This document shows positions 1 through 10,227 of a DNA stretch of 64,000 bases, one piece after another. This DNA comes from Bolinopsis microptera. Its lineage: Eukaryota; Ctenophora; Tentaculata; Lobata; Bolinopsidae. The notes beneath the pieces were generated by a model, which searched no databases, was not told where the DNA came from, and saw only the letters and a list, made by a program, of their open reading frames with translations. The first letter of the stretch is position 1; every line of letters starts with the position of its first letter. Position numbers and translations under genes: made by a program. The stretch lies in the NCBI RefSeq assembly GCF_026151205.1, contig NC_087077.1, forward strand, positions 9,105,983-9,169,982. Direction: 5' to 3'.

Positions 1-2
1 GG

Positions 3-2617
3 GCTCTTATAATAGGCTGTATAATTTTCGTTCACAGAGAGAATTGAATGGATTGCTCTTGCTGTGGCAGTGAGTGTGGTAGGATCTAGAGTTTTGTTGG
101 AGAGCAAACCGACTAGGTCAGTAATGTTTAGGGGATGGAAATTGAATTTTTCCCTAACTGAGGAGTAGAGCGAACAATCAATCAATACGTGACTTTCGTC
201 CTCAATAGGCTTTAGCCCTTTGCTGAAAAAGCAGTAGGTGCACCAACGTTCTTCTCTTGGTACAAGGGGGGTTTCATATCTGCCCCTTTCGATGTAGAGG
301 TTGTGGCAGCTGATACGAAACCTTGTCAGACTTTTTCGAACATCCGGTATTTTGATAATTCGTAGGTATGCCTCTGGTTCGAAATCATGTTTAATTAAGT
401 TATAGAATTCTAGTTTTGGCGAGGAGGCCTTGGCAGCTTTCCAGGTATTCACGAATTCTTCCCTCATGTTATGACTGATTTGGGTGGAGAGCTTAGATTT
501 TGAGGAAGATGAGGGGGTGAAGTTGTATTTGGTGAGAAGCTTTGAGATGTTGGTATACCAAGGAAGTCCCAACATGATTTGTTCGTGAAATGCAGCACAG
601 AGTAGTTCGTTTTCAGTGTTTTCAAGGCGACTATAGTAATCTATTGCAAGTTTGCAGGCTTCAAAGAATAGAGGGTGGCGCCCGCTTTCGCCCCAGCAAC
701 CTATATTTGATGCTTTTGAATGTACAGACAAAGACCACTTGATAAACTTTAGGTGGAATTTTTCATAGTGGTCTTGTGCAATGTACTTCAAGGTATGCTG
801 GGGGTTGGCTTTGTCATCTATTTTTGAAAGGTATCTCATGGTTTTTGAGTGGGGGCATAAGACTTGACAGCCATAAAGCAGAATTGGTTTTATTAAGGAG
901 TCAAATAGAATATTAAGGGCACGGTGTGAGAGGGCATCCTTAACTATTTTGCCTTTGAGGCCATAGAGAGCACGGAGAGCCTTGGCCCTCAGCTCAGTAT
1001 TTGCTGCTGTAAACGATCCATTTCTGTGGAATATTATGCCAAGATAGCAGTATTTATCGGTGTGCTGGATGGGCTGACCTCCCAATGTGAATGTTTCATA
1101 GGACTGCTTTCGTTTGGGAGGGCTGAATATTACAATCTTAGTTTTCTTAATATTTACTTCAAGGCCCATGGAGTTACAGAAATCAAATAGAATGTTGATA
1201 TTGACTTGCAAGGCCTCGGGACTTAGAGCAAGAAGGACAAGATCGTCAGCCCACAGCAGATGTGATATCAGAACGTCAGCAAGAACTGGATAGTCACCAA
1301 CAGATTTCAGGAGAGAGGAAAAGTCATTAATGTAGATTTTAAAGAGGTCTGGTGATAGGGGGTGTCCTTGCTCCGTTCCTTTGCCAATATCAATTTTAGG
1401 CGACAAGAGTTTGGAAATTTTTATATGGGCAATAGAGTTTTTGTACATGTCACTTAGGCAGTTGAAGAAGTTACCGGTTATTCCAAGGCATGTTATTTTG
1501 TGCAGAAGGAGGTCCCTACATACAGTGTCAAAGGCCTTTCTTAGATCAACAAAGCATGCATAAAGACGAGCCTTTTTAGCTTTTGTGTATTTGTCAATTA
1601 CTGTCTTGAGGGTGAAAACGTGATCGTTAGTTTGGGCACCTTTCGAAAATCCAAGCTGTTCTTTTGGGTCAGGACAGTAGAGCTTTTTGAAGTGTAACAG
1701 ACGTTCAAGTAAGATGCTAGAGAACAGCTTACCCATACAACTGCCAACTGCTATTGCTCTGTAATTGTCTGGGCTGAAGGGGTTGCCTGATTTATAGATA
1801 GGAGTGATAATACTGGTATGCCATGGATAGTAGCCTGAGACCAGAGAGTGGTTGAATGTTTTGAGGATGACTTGGAAACAAAGCGGAGTTAGGCTCTGAA
1901 GCATCTCGTTTGAGATCAAGTCATTTGAGCAACTTTTACCCTTTTTGAGCTTTTTGATTGCGGAAGTAAGTTCAGAATCAGATATGGGCTTGTTTAGGAT
2001 GTCCAGATCTGGTGGTTCAGGGTAATGTCTGTGATTGTGGTGAGTGAGATCTGGTTCCTGGTCTGGTTTATTATAGAGGGAAGCAAAGAAATCATGAAAG
2101 CTAGCCAGATCGAATTTGTCTAGTAGGGGACTAGTGTCATGTTCTTGTTTTAGCCTTTTAAATTTTTTCCAGTCAAGAATATGACCCTCTTCAATAGCTT
2201 CATTTAGCTTCCTAAGAAAGGATAATTTCTTACTGTTAACAAGATTGCTGTGCTTATTGCGTTGCTTATAATATTCTCGTCTGAGAATGTTGTTGCAGTG
2301 TTTACTACCTAGCCGGTTTGCTAGCCTATTTAGGTTGCGTCTCGAGGAGTTGACTTGTGGATCAAACCATTTCTTTTGGGCGGAATTTTTAGGAGGTTTT
2401 TTTACTTTTAATGCTATATCAGCAGCACTGTGGAGACAGTTAGTAATTGCATCGTTCAGTTCATTATTGCCCTCCAAGGTGCCGCTAAATTCGTTTGCTA
2501 CAATGTTTTCCAGGTTATGGACAATTTCGGGCGAGTTGAGGGCTGCTTTAAATAGTAAGTGGGAGTTGTTGTTGTCCCACTTATAGCCACACGGTAAATT
2601 AGAAAAGTCTGGAGTTT
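3..2617 (-). CDS. LINE reverse transcriptase, partial, open at left edge
   Basis: On the complementary strand one frame reads through from about 2617 to base 3, checked for frame at three widely spaced points. It lacks its own ATG because it continues the endonuclease frame after the indel. RT landmarks in order are YRAIAVGSCMGK near 1770, CFVDLRKAFDTV near 1540, GTEQGHPLSPDLFKIYIND near 1330-1380, and the catalytic LLWADDLVLL near 1230-1260. Near 160-260 there is a C-terminal zinc-knuckle-like CTYC...H....C pattern (ESHVLIDC), common in LINE ORF2 proteins. No internal stop was seen, but I did not check every codon. Confidence 0.8.
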
Positions 2618-3405
2618 ACATGATCTCTTGCCCACGAGGTGATTACAAAATAATCGACCACACTGCTTCCATTATATTTGTGACAGGTCATTTTTCCAGT
2701 GGTGTCCCCGAGGGTACGCCCATTAAGAATTTTCAGTTGGTTATTAATAACCATGTCAAGAAAATGTTGGCAGTGGGGTTCAGATATAGTCAGGTCAGAG
2801 TTGTTTCTGGGTTCTTCAATGTCATGTTCAAGTCCAATATCATTATAGATGTCATGCATGGCAGGTGCATTACAAGAGAGGATATAGTCTGGGAGTTTTC
2901 CAGTTCTTGCATTTGCATCGCCACACATGATAACTTCTCCTTTTTGACGTAGTCTAATACAGAGGGTGTCAAGAGCAGAGAAGGTCTTAGCAGTATAGTC
3001 TGGATATTTCTTGACATAGGACGAATATGCAGGGCTAATATAATAACATACTAAAAATAGATCAAAATCAAGCTTAAAAAAGTTTTTGTCAAGTTTAACA
3101 ACAATAATATCGTCAGATTCACTACAAGGAACACAGGAAACACCTTTTCTTAAATCATTTTCAGCAAGAATGCAGACCCCTCCTGAGCGAGAATTTTTGC
3201 GGTTGCTATTAAAGGAAAGATATCCTTCGATTTTAACCTGCTTCTTAGTTTCTTGGAGACATAGAATGTTTGCTTGTTTGAGGATTGTCAGAAATTCGTT
3301 ATTTTCAAATTTGTTAGATCCGTCTCCTGTACTGTCCTGAATGTTCCAGGACATTACAGCGACTTGATCTCGTGAGGAGTGTAGATTGTCAGGTATTTCA
3401 TTCAT
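2599..3405 (-). CDS. LINE apurinic-type endonuclease domain, frameshifted at its end
   Basis: A 268-residue frame matching the exonuclease-endonuclease-phosphatase fold used by LINEs to nick target DNA. Near the N-terminus it reads MSWNIQ, then ILCLQETK (the conserved Glu of the metal site), later MCGDANAR (the GDxN motif), and near the end SSVVDYFV (the D-Y/F motif). The frame closes at a TAA at 2599-2601, but the sequence continues as a good RT protein in another frame from about 2617. The stop therefore comes from a one-base indel and is not a natural C-terminus. Confidence 0.8.
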   Translation of the reverse strand: MNEIPDNLHSSRDQVAVMSWNIQDSTGDGSNKFENNEFLTILKQANILCLQETKKQVKIEGYLSFNSNRKNSRSGGVCILAENDLRKGVSCVPCSESDDIIVVKLDKNFFKLDFDLFLVCYYISPAYSSYVKKYPDYTAKTFSALDTLCIRLRQKGEVIMCGDANARTGKLPDYILSCNAPAMHDIYNDIGLEHDIEEPRNNSDLTISEPHCQHFLDMVINNQLKILNGRTLGDTTGKMTCHKYNGSSVVDYFVITSWARDHVNSRLF

Positions 3406-4330
3406 TCATACTTAGTCGGTTTAAAGCTGTTATATTTATGTTTAGAACTCACTATTGTTTAAACTATGAAAGCAGAACGTAGGTAATGGACAATATACCG
3501 ACGACAATACCAAGGACCCGAGTGCCATAATGACTTTTCCGGATCCGTTTTTACCGAGGGCTTATCCACCAGTTACTCATGCTGCATGTATAGTCTGATA
3601 ATATTTATTTGTTTTATTCTATAACAAGCATTCTGTAAATTGGAGTGTCGTATTTATTATAAAAGAGCCAGCCAACCTCCGCATTCAATTAAACAAATAA
3701 TCGATTAAACAAATAATCAAAGTTTTAGCACATTTTACAGCATAAAATTTAAACAAATGAAAACATATAATGCTCTTAGTGGTAAATGGCCGTTTGTTCT
3801 GAGCTGTATGATTTTTTGACAATCAACTAGCGGGGCAAGGAATGTACTGGCTGGTAGCTTTTGTACACACCAGAACGCTAGTCTGGTTGATTAGTGACCA
3901 AATTAGAGGCGTTGATGGGAAGGCATTATAATTTGTGGGTGTAAGAGGGAATATTTGGCATGCATTATTCTAGCAGCTATTTTGTAACAAATGGTCTTTA
4001 CGATAATTAAGGACGGTAAGTAGTTTTGGGTGTTCAATACTAAATCATAGCTAAATGTCTAAGTGGGGGTTTAAATTTAAGGGAGAAAAAGAAATGAATA
4101 TTGGGTTATAATATTAATCATAGAAGTCAACCCTGATATAACTATTGTACTAAAAATTTGATCATAATGCTTAGGGTCTTTATTAGAATTCAAATTGGAT
4201 ACAAAAATAGGATCTCTTTACACTACACTTACTCACTCACACATAACATTTAACTTGACAGAGGAATACGCTGGCAGAGTAAGTCGATTTGGTCATGAAA
4301 TTTTGGAGGTCAGGTGGAATCCCTGCAGGA
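3406..4330. other. Gene-free stretch between two LINE copies
   Basis: AT-rich DNA between the 5' end of the left LINE and the 3' end of the next one. It may hold the 5' UTR of the left LINE (next to 3405) and the 3' UTR of the truncated copy (above about 4100). I see no supported gene, RNA or clear tandem repeat here. Confidence 0.5.
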
Positions 4331-5090
4331 GCCTACGAAAATTTAAGGTTACAAATATCAAAGTCTTTATTTGTCCAGTCATACACGGCATGACAATGCT
4401 GGTTGGAAAGTAGTGAAGATTTCAGTTTGGATTTCAGGCAAGAAATACTAACAGAACAATCAAAGATTTTAAGGTTAGGGGTTATTATATTCCATATTTT
4501 CGTTGACCTCGTGTTATGGTTGTCTGGGGGATCCGGTTTATTGATAATAAGCATTGGTTTCCTGGAAGAATGAGAATACTCTTCGTACATAGACATAGGA
4601 GTAGAAAACTTCATGATCTTGAATAATTCTATGTAGCTATGGTAAGTATAAAGATTTTGTACAGTGAGTATCTCGCTGTTTTTAAACAGAGGTTTAGTGT
4701 GCTCCTTTTTATAAAATTTACTATCAAGTTTCTGGTCAGTAAATGGTCTGGTTTGAACACACGTTTTGAATTTATCCAGGTAGGCTGCTCTATCACCAAA
4801 CAGGACCCTCAGACAGTACTTCTGTGCAGTGAATATTGAGCTTATACGATTTTTAGCTGCCCCACCCCATGCTGATATGCAGTACGACAGATGGGATTCA
4901 AAAAGAGTGTAGTATAACTGTCTGTGGAGAAATTCTGGGAGGGAGCAGCGTAGACGACACAGAGTTGAGGTGGCATGGTTAAGCTTTCGTTTTAGGGCTA
5001 TTATATGTTCTTCCCATGTTAGATTTTCGTCAATGACGACTCCTAAAAATCTAGCTGACGTTACTCTTTTGATGGGGTATTATAATCTTT
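4330..5090 (-). mobile_element. 5'-truncated CR1-like LINE (RT C-terminal part)
   Basis: A minus-strand frame stays open from about 5090 to a stop at 4333. It reads FLGVVIDENLTWEEHI, then ESHLSYCISAWGG, EHTKPLF, and STKIWNIITPNLK. These blocks match, in order, the end of the intact LINE ORF2 at 31.8-32.5 kb (FLGVIIDEQLCWEPHL, SHLSYCISCWGG, EHTKPLF, STKIWNDLIP). It is the same clade but clearly a different family. Truncation at about 5090 is the usual product of incomplete target-primed reverse transcription. Confidence 0.8.
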
Positions 5091-5927
5091 TGTGTGCCAA
5101 GTTCGTTTATAAAATCTTATCATATAATAAAATTGATCCAATAATCTTAGATGAACGGTATATATATCATAGCTCATCGTTATTAAAATCCGAATGGATG
5201 AATTAATCAAATAATGTTCCCTTTCAACACAACTAAACAACAAACAAATGCTTGCTCACCAGTGGTGACGCAATCGTAGGGGCATGCAGCTATTTCAGAT
5301 AACTCTCACCCCGACGACAGCGTCGAAAAATAATCAAATTATGCATTTGCGCCATACTGGACACATTTTATATTTAATATTCTACAGTTTGTAGAAATTA
5401 GTGTTATCTACTGCAGCAAGCATTAACTGGCGAGCAAGCATCGTCCCACTCGGCCGGGACGAAAATACCGAGTCCAATCACAGAAAGTTAACCATAAACT
5501 AATGATAAATATAATAATATGAAAAGGAAAATTGATAGGTGTGCTACGACAGGATTCCTAAACTTGACACCAAGATTTTTTAATCCTTTTTCTTCCTAAT
5601 TACTGGACGAACCTATCCAAAGATGCAAAACGTCATGTCATATCTTAATTTTCGAATCATGCTGGTATATTTAAAATGCATACAGAAGAGTCAATGGGAT
5701 CCAATTGTGATGTTATTCTAGAACCTACACCCCCTTTGTGAACAAACCATTATACTTGTGGTTAACTGACTGTCCAAGCCTATTTCTGATTTTCTCTTTA
5801 CGAAATGGTTTTAGATGGAGTAAGTTGACAACAAAAATCCTCATCTACACTCTTGACTTGATTAAGTGTTCAAGTTTTCAATGTTTTTATTATCAATTTA
5901 TGTTTTTTAAAGCCTTATATTCTCAGG
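5091..5927. other. Upstream region of the BTB-RRM cluster
   Basis: AT-rich DNA with no convincing ORF. The last 40 bases before 5928 are pyrimidine-rich and end in TATTCTCAG immediately before G-ATG, which looks like a 3' splice site. The 5' UTR of the first BTB-RRM gene may therefore begin further upstream, or be supplied by trans-splicing. Confidence 0.4.
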
Positions 5928-7643
5928 ATGGCGAAATTAACATTACTGAGAGACTTCACCAGATTTCTAGACGAGGATGAGTTTCCTCATCGAGTAGAGG
6001 TTTACCTCGGGGACAAGAAGCTTGTCTGTTCTGGTATGATTATTGCTCAACAAAGTTCTGTTTTAGAACAAAAGATAAGGGACGAGCATGGTATTCTGAT
6101 GCTTGATGAGATGGTAGAAATTGGTTCAGATGGCCATAAATATGAATGCATGAGGCTCTTGTATGGTGCAGCCATTGAATTTAACTTGGACAACATTGAG
6201 ACTGTTCTTAAATTTTCAAGCATCTATATGGTGGAGGATATGTTTGTCAAAGCCATAAAATGGATCAAGCAGACTATGACCTGTCGTAATTTTCAGCTTT
6301 ATTATATGTTGCATAAACAAATGTGTTCTCCCTTTTTCGAAAGGTTTCAAAAGATCATAACAGAGTTTATAGGGAACAATGCTAACCAATGTGGTAATGA
6401 GATGAGTGAACTTCTCGACTCTAACCAAGACATTGACCAAGACTGTTTTATTGAAGTTTTGAAAAACCAACCAATGAATGGTGGTGTGTTACTTACCAGA
6501 TGGGTACGCAAGACAGAGAATATTCCAATCTTACTGAAGACAGCTGATGATCTAGATTTCTTTAAACTCTTTCCTGACCAGTCTGGATTCACTGTCTTCT
6601 TGAATATTCTGACTCAACAAAATGAATCCATGGAAACGATGAAAGCAGCACTCACCTTGCAACAAAATTACTTCACCAACTATACTAAACATAAGCATGA
6701 GTCTCCAGAAAAGGCTTCCAACTCAAAAGATGTGCCTGACGACAAAAGTGATACTAAGTCTACAGCTAGCAAAGCAAAATCCAAGGGTAAGAAGCAAAGT
6801 TCAAAAGAGACTGGAAATCAAAACTCCAAGCAGCAAAACACAAACAGTTCAAAAAATGAGCCTGATAATAGAAGTGAAAAGTCTTCCTCAAGCAAAGCTA
6901 AACCAGGTGCTAAGAAAACAAGTCCAAAGGAGTCTGCTGATAAAAATTCCAAGCAGCAAAACACAAAAAGTTCTAAAAATGAGCCTGATAATAGAGGTGA
7001 AAAGTCTTCCTCAAGCAAAGCTAAACCAGGTGCTAAGAAAGCAAGTCCAAAGGAGTCTGCTGATAAAAATCCCAAGCAACAAAATAAGAATGAAAAGAAA
7101 GATACCAAACCTACAACTGAAGGCACTACTGATGAAAAAGTTCTAACGGAAAGAAAGATCTTTGTAGGAAACATACCTGACAATGTAACAAATGAGGAAA
7201 TGGAGAAAGTATTCTCTGATTATGGTTTTGTTGTTGGAATAGATCTAGTACCTCTCAGAAAATGTGCATTTGTAGAATTCAGAAGTGTCAAAGCTTCAAG
7301 AAAAATTCTTAATCTTGTGAACGTTGATAAAGATGCCATAAAAATTATGGATACTACTGTGTACATAAAGCCTTTTAACCCCGACATAAATGCCAATCCT
7401 GAGAAAAAGGTATTTGTAGGAAATTTACCTGAAAATGCTGCAGTCAAAGACTTAAAATTGGCGTTCGCAACCTACGGACCTCTAAAAACAGTAACATTAG
7501 TCAGTCAAAGGAAGTGTGCTTTTTTAGAATTTGAAGATGTTAAAACTGTAAGGAAAATTCTGAATATGTTTGCTAATGGCCAAACATTTTCTGTGTTGGA
7601 TACAAAAGTGTATGTGAAACCTTTTGAAGTTCAGCAGGATTGA
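5928..7643 (+). CDS. BTB/BACK-like + two RRM protein, paralogue A
   Basis: Single open coding exon, 571 residues, starting at MAKLTLLRDF. Residues about 18-115 look like a divergent BTB/POZ fold: VEVYLGDKKLVCSGMIIAQQ corresponds to the BTB strand-helix start, and CMRLLYGAAIEF with VLKFSSIYMVEDMF to its C-terminal helices. Residues about 115-250 are helical and BACK-like. Residues 255-405 are a Lys/Ser/Asn-rich linker holding two copies of a 41-residue repeat. RRM1 has RNP2 KIFVGNIP at 410-417 and RNP1 KCAFVEF near 445. RRM2 has KVFVGNLP at 494 and KCAFLEF near 530. Known RRMs bind single-stranded RNA and BTB domains dimerise or recruit cullin-3, so an RNA-binding adaptor is inferred. I do not recognise the full architecture. 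The two paralogues follow in the same orientation. Confidence 0.85.
   Translation: MAKLTLLRDFTRFLDEDEFPHRVEVYLGDKKLVCSGMIIAQQSSVLEQKIRDEHGILMLDEMVEIGSDGHKYECMRLLYGAAIEFNLDNIETVLKFSSIYMVEDMFVKAIKWIKQTMTCRNFQLYYMLHKQMCSPFFERFQKIITEFIGNNANQCGNEMSELLDSNQDIDQDCFIEVLKNQPMNGGVLLTRWVRKTENIPILLKTADDLDFFKLFPDQSGFTVFLNILTQQNESMETMKAALTLQQNYFTNYTKHKHESPEKASNSKDVPDDKSDTKSTASKAKSKGKKQSSKETGNQNSKQQNTNSSKNEPDNRSEKSSSSKAKPGAKKTSPKESADKNSKQQNTKSSKNEPDNRGEKSSSSKAKPGAKKASPKESADKNPKQQNKNEKKDTKPTTEGTTDEKVLTERKIFVGNIPDNVTNEEMEKVFSDYGFVVGIDLVPLRKCAFVEFRSVKASRKILNLVNVDKDAIKIMDTTVYIKPFNPDINANPEKKVFVGNLPENAAVKDLKLAFATYGPLKTVTLVSQRKCAFLEFEDVKTVRKILNMFANGQTFSVLDTKVYVKPFEVQQD
6828..7073 (+). repeat. Two in-frame 123-bp repeats in the linker of paralogue A
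   Basis: Copies start at 6828 and 6951, and a partial third (KQQN) starts at 7074. Each encodes 41 residues beginning KQQNT and ending in ESADKN plus S or P. The repeats differ at only a few bases, so the duplication is recent. The length keeps the reading frame. Paralogue B lacks this linker and C has an unrelated acidic/Asn-Gln-rich one. Confidence 0.9.
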
Positions 7644-8027
7644 ATGCTTTTGGAATCAGACATCAGAATACATTGTAGAATTTTACTTCTTCAATTGAAA
7701 TTGTACGATCTAAAATTTCATTTAACTTTCTAGTCTTCATTTTTAATTCATTCCAATTGGAATCCAACTTATAATTTGTATAGCTGTTTTAGGTTTAATG
7801 AAGACTTATGATATTCGTTTTTGGGGTTTATTCATATTTTCTGTTTTTTGTCTTTTTGACAAACTAATTTATATGTTATGATTTTACATGACAGTTGATT
7901 CTTATGTAGCTGTTCCAACAGCTGAATGCATGAAACATTTTTTTAACACAAACATGATCCTGTTAATCTGTTGTAGATTATTTTATATCTGATTTTACCT
8001 TGTAATTTCTTACGTAGAAATTTATCT

Positions 8028-8086
8028 AATAAATCTGTAACTATTTGTTTTTACACATTGTCTGTTACACCTATGACTCCAATAAA
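8028..8086 (+). terminator. Poly(A) signals after paralogue A
   Basis: Two AATAAA hexamers at 8028-8033 and 8081-8086 lie about 390-440 bases after the stop of paralogue A. They leave only about 235 bases to the start codon of paralogue B. This suggests separate polyadenylated messages, or polyadenylation coupled to processing of the next gene. Confidence 0.6.
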
Positions 8087-8320
8087 GTGTTATGTATCCT
8101 ACATACATAACAAATTGGTCTTCCAAGTGCTTTTTTAAGGACCAGTCAGATTGGAAATTACATCTTGTTCGGAAGTTTGTTATTAGATAATCGGCTTACT
8201 GTGATAATCATTAACACGGTTTCATTAAACCTCCCTAATCTTGTAAATTGTATTAGTTCAGGTAGCAAGTATAAGCTGATATGCTGAGAGGTGGTATATT
8301 TGGCTCTGTCATTCTTAAAG

Positions 8321-9706
8321 ATGGAGAAACTGGATCTTGAAAGAGACTTCTCAAGATTTTTCGACAAGGAAGATTTTCCTCACACAGTTTCTGTATGTTT
8401 GGGTGGACAACAATTTGCTACCTGTTCTGGTATGATTTTGGCTCAGCAAAGTGTTATCATCGAGGATATAATATGTTCTAATGAAGGAGTTCTAACTTTG
8501 AATAATCTGGAAAACTACACTATTCCTGAAATTCTAGAATGCTTCCGGTATTTGTATGGAGCAGACATTACACTGTCCTTGGAAAATATTGGGACCATTC
8601 TGACCTTTTCCAGTCTCTATGAAATTAGAGATTTGTTTTCTTTAGCTTTTGATTGGATACTGAAAAACATAACTGTGAAATATCTAATCACCCTATTTGA
8701 AATTTCTTCTAATTTGTCCTGCAAACATAAACCTCTGCTTCTTCGTGTCTTGGATAACTTTCTCGCAGACAACATATCTGATGTTATGATGGAAGTGAGA
8801 AACCGTCTCAAAGATGGTAAAAGACTTGGTTCTGAGATCCTTTCTACAATACTGCAACAATCGTTTTCTAGCTGTGGTGATATTGTACTTGCTTGGATGG
8901 CTCAAGACCCATCTAATGTCTCATTTGTTTTGAATAATATGGATTCAATAGACATGTTTAAAAACTTCCCTCAGGCTGATGAATTTTCTAAACTCATCTC
9001 GTGTCTTTCTGCAAATGCAGACTCGTTGCAAACGATGGAGAAGCTCATTGAGTTGCAACAGCATTACTTTACAAAAGTATCTAAGACTCTTCAAAATGAA
9101 CCACCTGTCGCTGCTGTGGATGGTATCAATTATTGTGAATCAATATGTAATGCTTCTCATTTTTATAATCTCGATGAAGGACTCTTACATATTTTACAAT
9201 GTCGTTCTGATTATTCTTCCACTGTCTCTGTTTCGAATGTACCTGTATATGCTTCCAATGATGATGTTGTACTGGCCCTGTCAAAAGTTGGACCTGTCAA
9301 AAGTGTTATTCTGATTAACATCGATTGCTTCAACCAATTTGGTTTTGTCTCTTTTGAAGACAAATTTTCTGCCAAGGAATCTTTATCTTGTGATATCTTT
9401 ATTCATAGAAACAAACTAGCTGTTAAATCCTTTATCAAGCCTTCTAGTTCAAAATGTTCTGATAGAAAGTTATTCATTAAGAAAGTCCCCGTTCGTGCTT
9501 CCAAGAGGGACATAGAAAGATGCTTTTCTCCTTACGGACCAATAAAAGATATTGAAATTATCAGGCATAAAAAGTGTGCTTTTATAGAGCTTTTTGATGT
9601 CAAGATTGTTGCCATGTTGATTCATCTTTCAATGAATGGTGTCACATTGAGGATTTTAGGAAAAATTGTCTCAATCGAAAATTTTAAATTTAAGGTTGAG
9701 AAATGA
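8321..9706 (+). CDS. BTB/BACK-like + two RRM protein, paralogue B
   Basis: Coding exon of 461 residues. I chose the ATG at 8321 (MEKLDLERDFSRFF), which aligns with the start of paralogue A; the frame is open a little further up but only through a GTG. The N-terminal region again reads like BTB (VSVCLGGQQFATCSGMILAQQ, FRYLYGADITLSLENIGTIL, FSSLYEIRDLF), followed by a BACK-like helical part. The linker is short, with no low-complexity repeat. RRM1 is degenerate (TVSVSNVPVYAS, FGFVSFED). RRM2 is better (KLFIKKVPVRAS, KCAFIEL). The ATG is directly preceded by a polypyrimidine stretch and AAAG, a possible splice acceptor. Same role as paralogue A is inferred. Confidence 0.83.
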   Translation: MEKLDLERDFSRFFDKEDFPHTVSVCLGGQQFATCSGMILAQQSVIIEDIICSNEGVLTLNNLENYTIPEILECFRYLYGADITLSLENIGTILTFSSLYEIRDLFSLAFDWILKNITVKYLITLFEISSNLSCKHKPLLLRVLDNFLADNISDVMMEVRNRLKDGKRLGSEILSTILQQSFSSCGDIVLAWMAQDPSNVSFVLNNMDSIDMFKNFPQADEFSKLISCLSANADSLQTMEKLIELQQHYFTKVSKTLQNEPPVAAVDGINYCESICNASHFYNLDEGLLHILQCRSDYSSTVSVSNVPVYASNDDVVLALSKVGPVKSVILINIDCFNQFGFVSFEDKFSAKESLSCDIFIHRNKLAVKSFIKPSSSKCSDRKLFIKKVPVRASKRDIERCFSPYGPIKDIEIIRHKKCAFIELFDVKIVAMLIHLSMNGVTLRILGKIVSIENFKFKVEK

Positions 9707-9865
9707 CAGTTTTAACGGAGCTAACTTACACAATATAGCATGACATTACTTATTATTTGTCTTAAAAAGTTTGAAGTTAGCACGAATAATTTCTTAAAGA
9801 ATTTCAATTTGGTGATGTATTAACATTTTCAAATTCTTTTTTAATCCTTGACTTCTGCTGTTTAA

Positions 9866-9871
9866 AATAAA
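9866..9871 (+). terminator. Poly(A) signal after paralogue B
   Basis: AATAAA about 160 bases after the stop codon of paralogue B, in an AT-rich 3' flank. No other feature is seen between 9707 and 10160. Confidence 0.5.
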
Positions 9872-10167
9872 TGTGATGTGTTTAATTTTGGTTCAGTTAT
9901 CAACATGTATTTAAGTATTAGAAAATGTTTTATAAAATTTTCATTCAATTTGTGTGATTAAAACCTATTATACCTTTTTTATACTTGTAAGATGTAGTCC
10001 CATATTACTGTGTACTGTGTAGTGTGTAGTCTTTAAACTTTTGGTCACTCTAATGACGCCTTTAATTCTTCCAATATAATGTAAACTTGATTCATAAATT
10101 TCCTCATCACATGATGTGCTTTATTAATTTTAGCTTCAAATCTGATCACAGTTTTTTTTTTCAAATT

Positions 10168-10174
10168 TATATAA
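10168..10174 (+). promoter_or_regulatory. TATA box candidate of paralogue C
   Basis: TATATAA lies 60 bases before the ATG at 10228. A start of transcription about 30 bases downstream (near 10198) would skip or barely include the earlier in-frame ATG at 10195, which supports 10228 as the working start. Confidence 0.4.
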
Positions 10175-10227
10175 CTGGATTATAATCTGATAAAATGCAG
10201 AGCACAGTTGTCAGGTGGTTTAAAGTG

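Larger units (their letters stand above)
1..3405 (-). mobile_element. Non-LTR retrotransposon (EN-RT), 3' end beyond window
   Basis: A minus-strand LINE whose endonuclease and reverse transcriptase are both readable. The 5' coding part starts at 3405. The reverse transcriptase frame is still open where the window ends at base 1, so the 3' end lies outside. The coding region is broken once, by a one-base frame change near 2610-2620 between the two domains, so this copy is probably dead. No ORF1 or PHD finger is visible upstream. The clade is not certain; the RT resembles the Jockey/CR1 side of the LINE tree rather than the RTE type found at 35.7 kb. Confidence 0.85.

Noticed and set aside
6818..7183. 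ORFs in other frames across the linker of paralogue A
   Set aside because: Shadows of the 123-bp repeats; the true frame is fixed by BTB and RRM domains on both sides.
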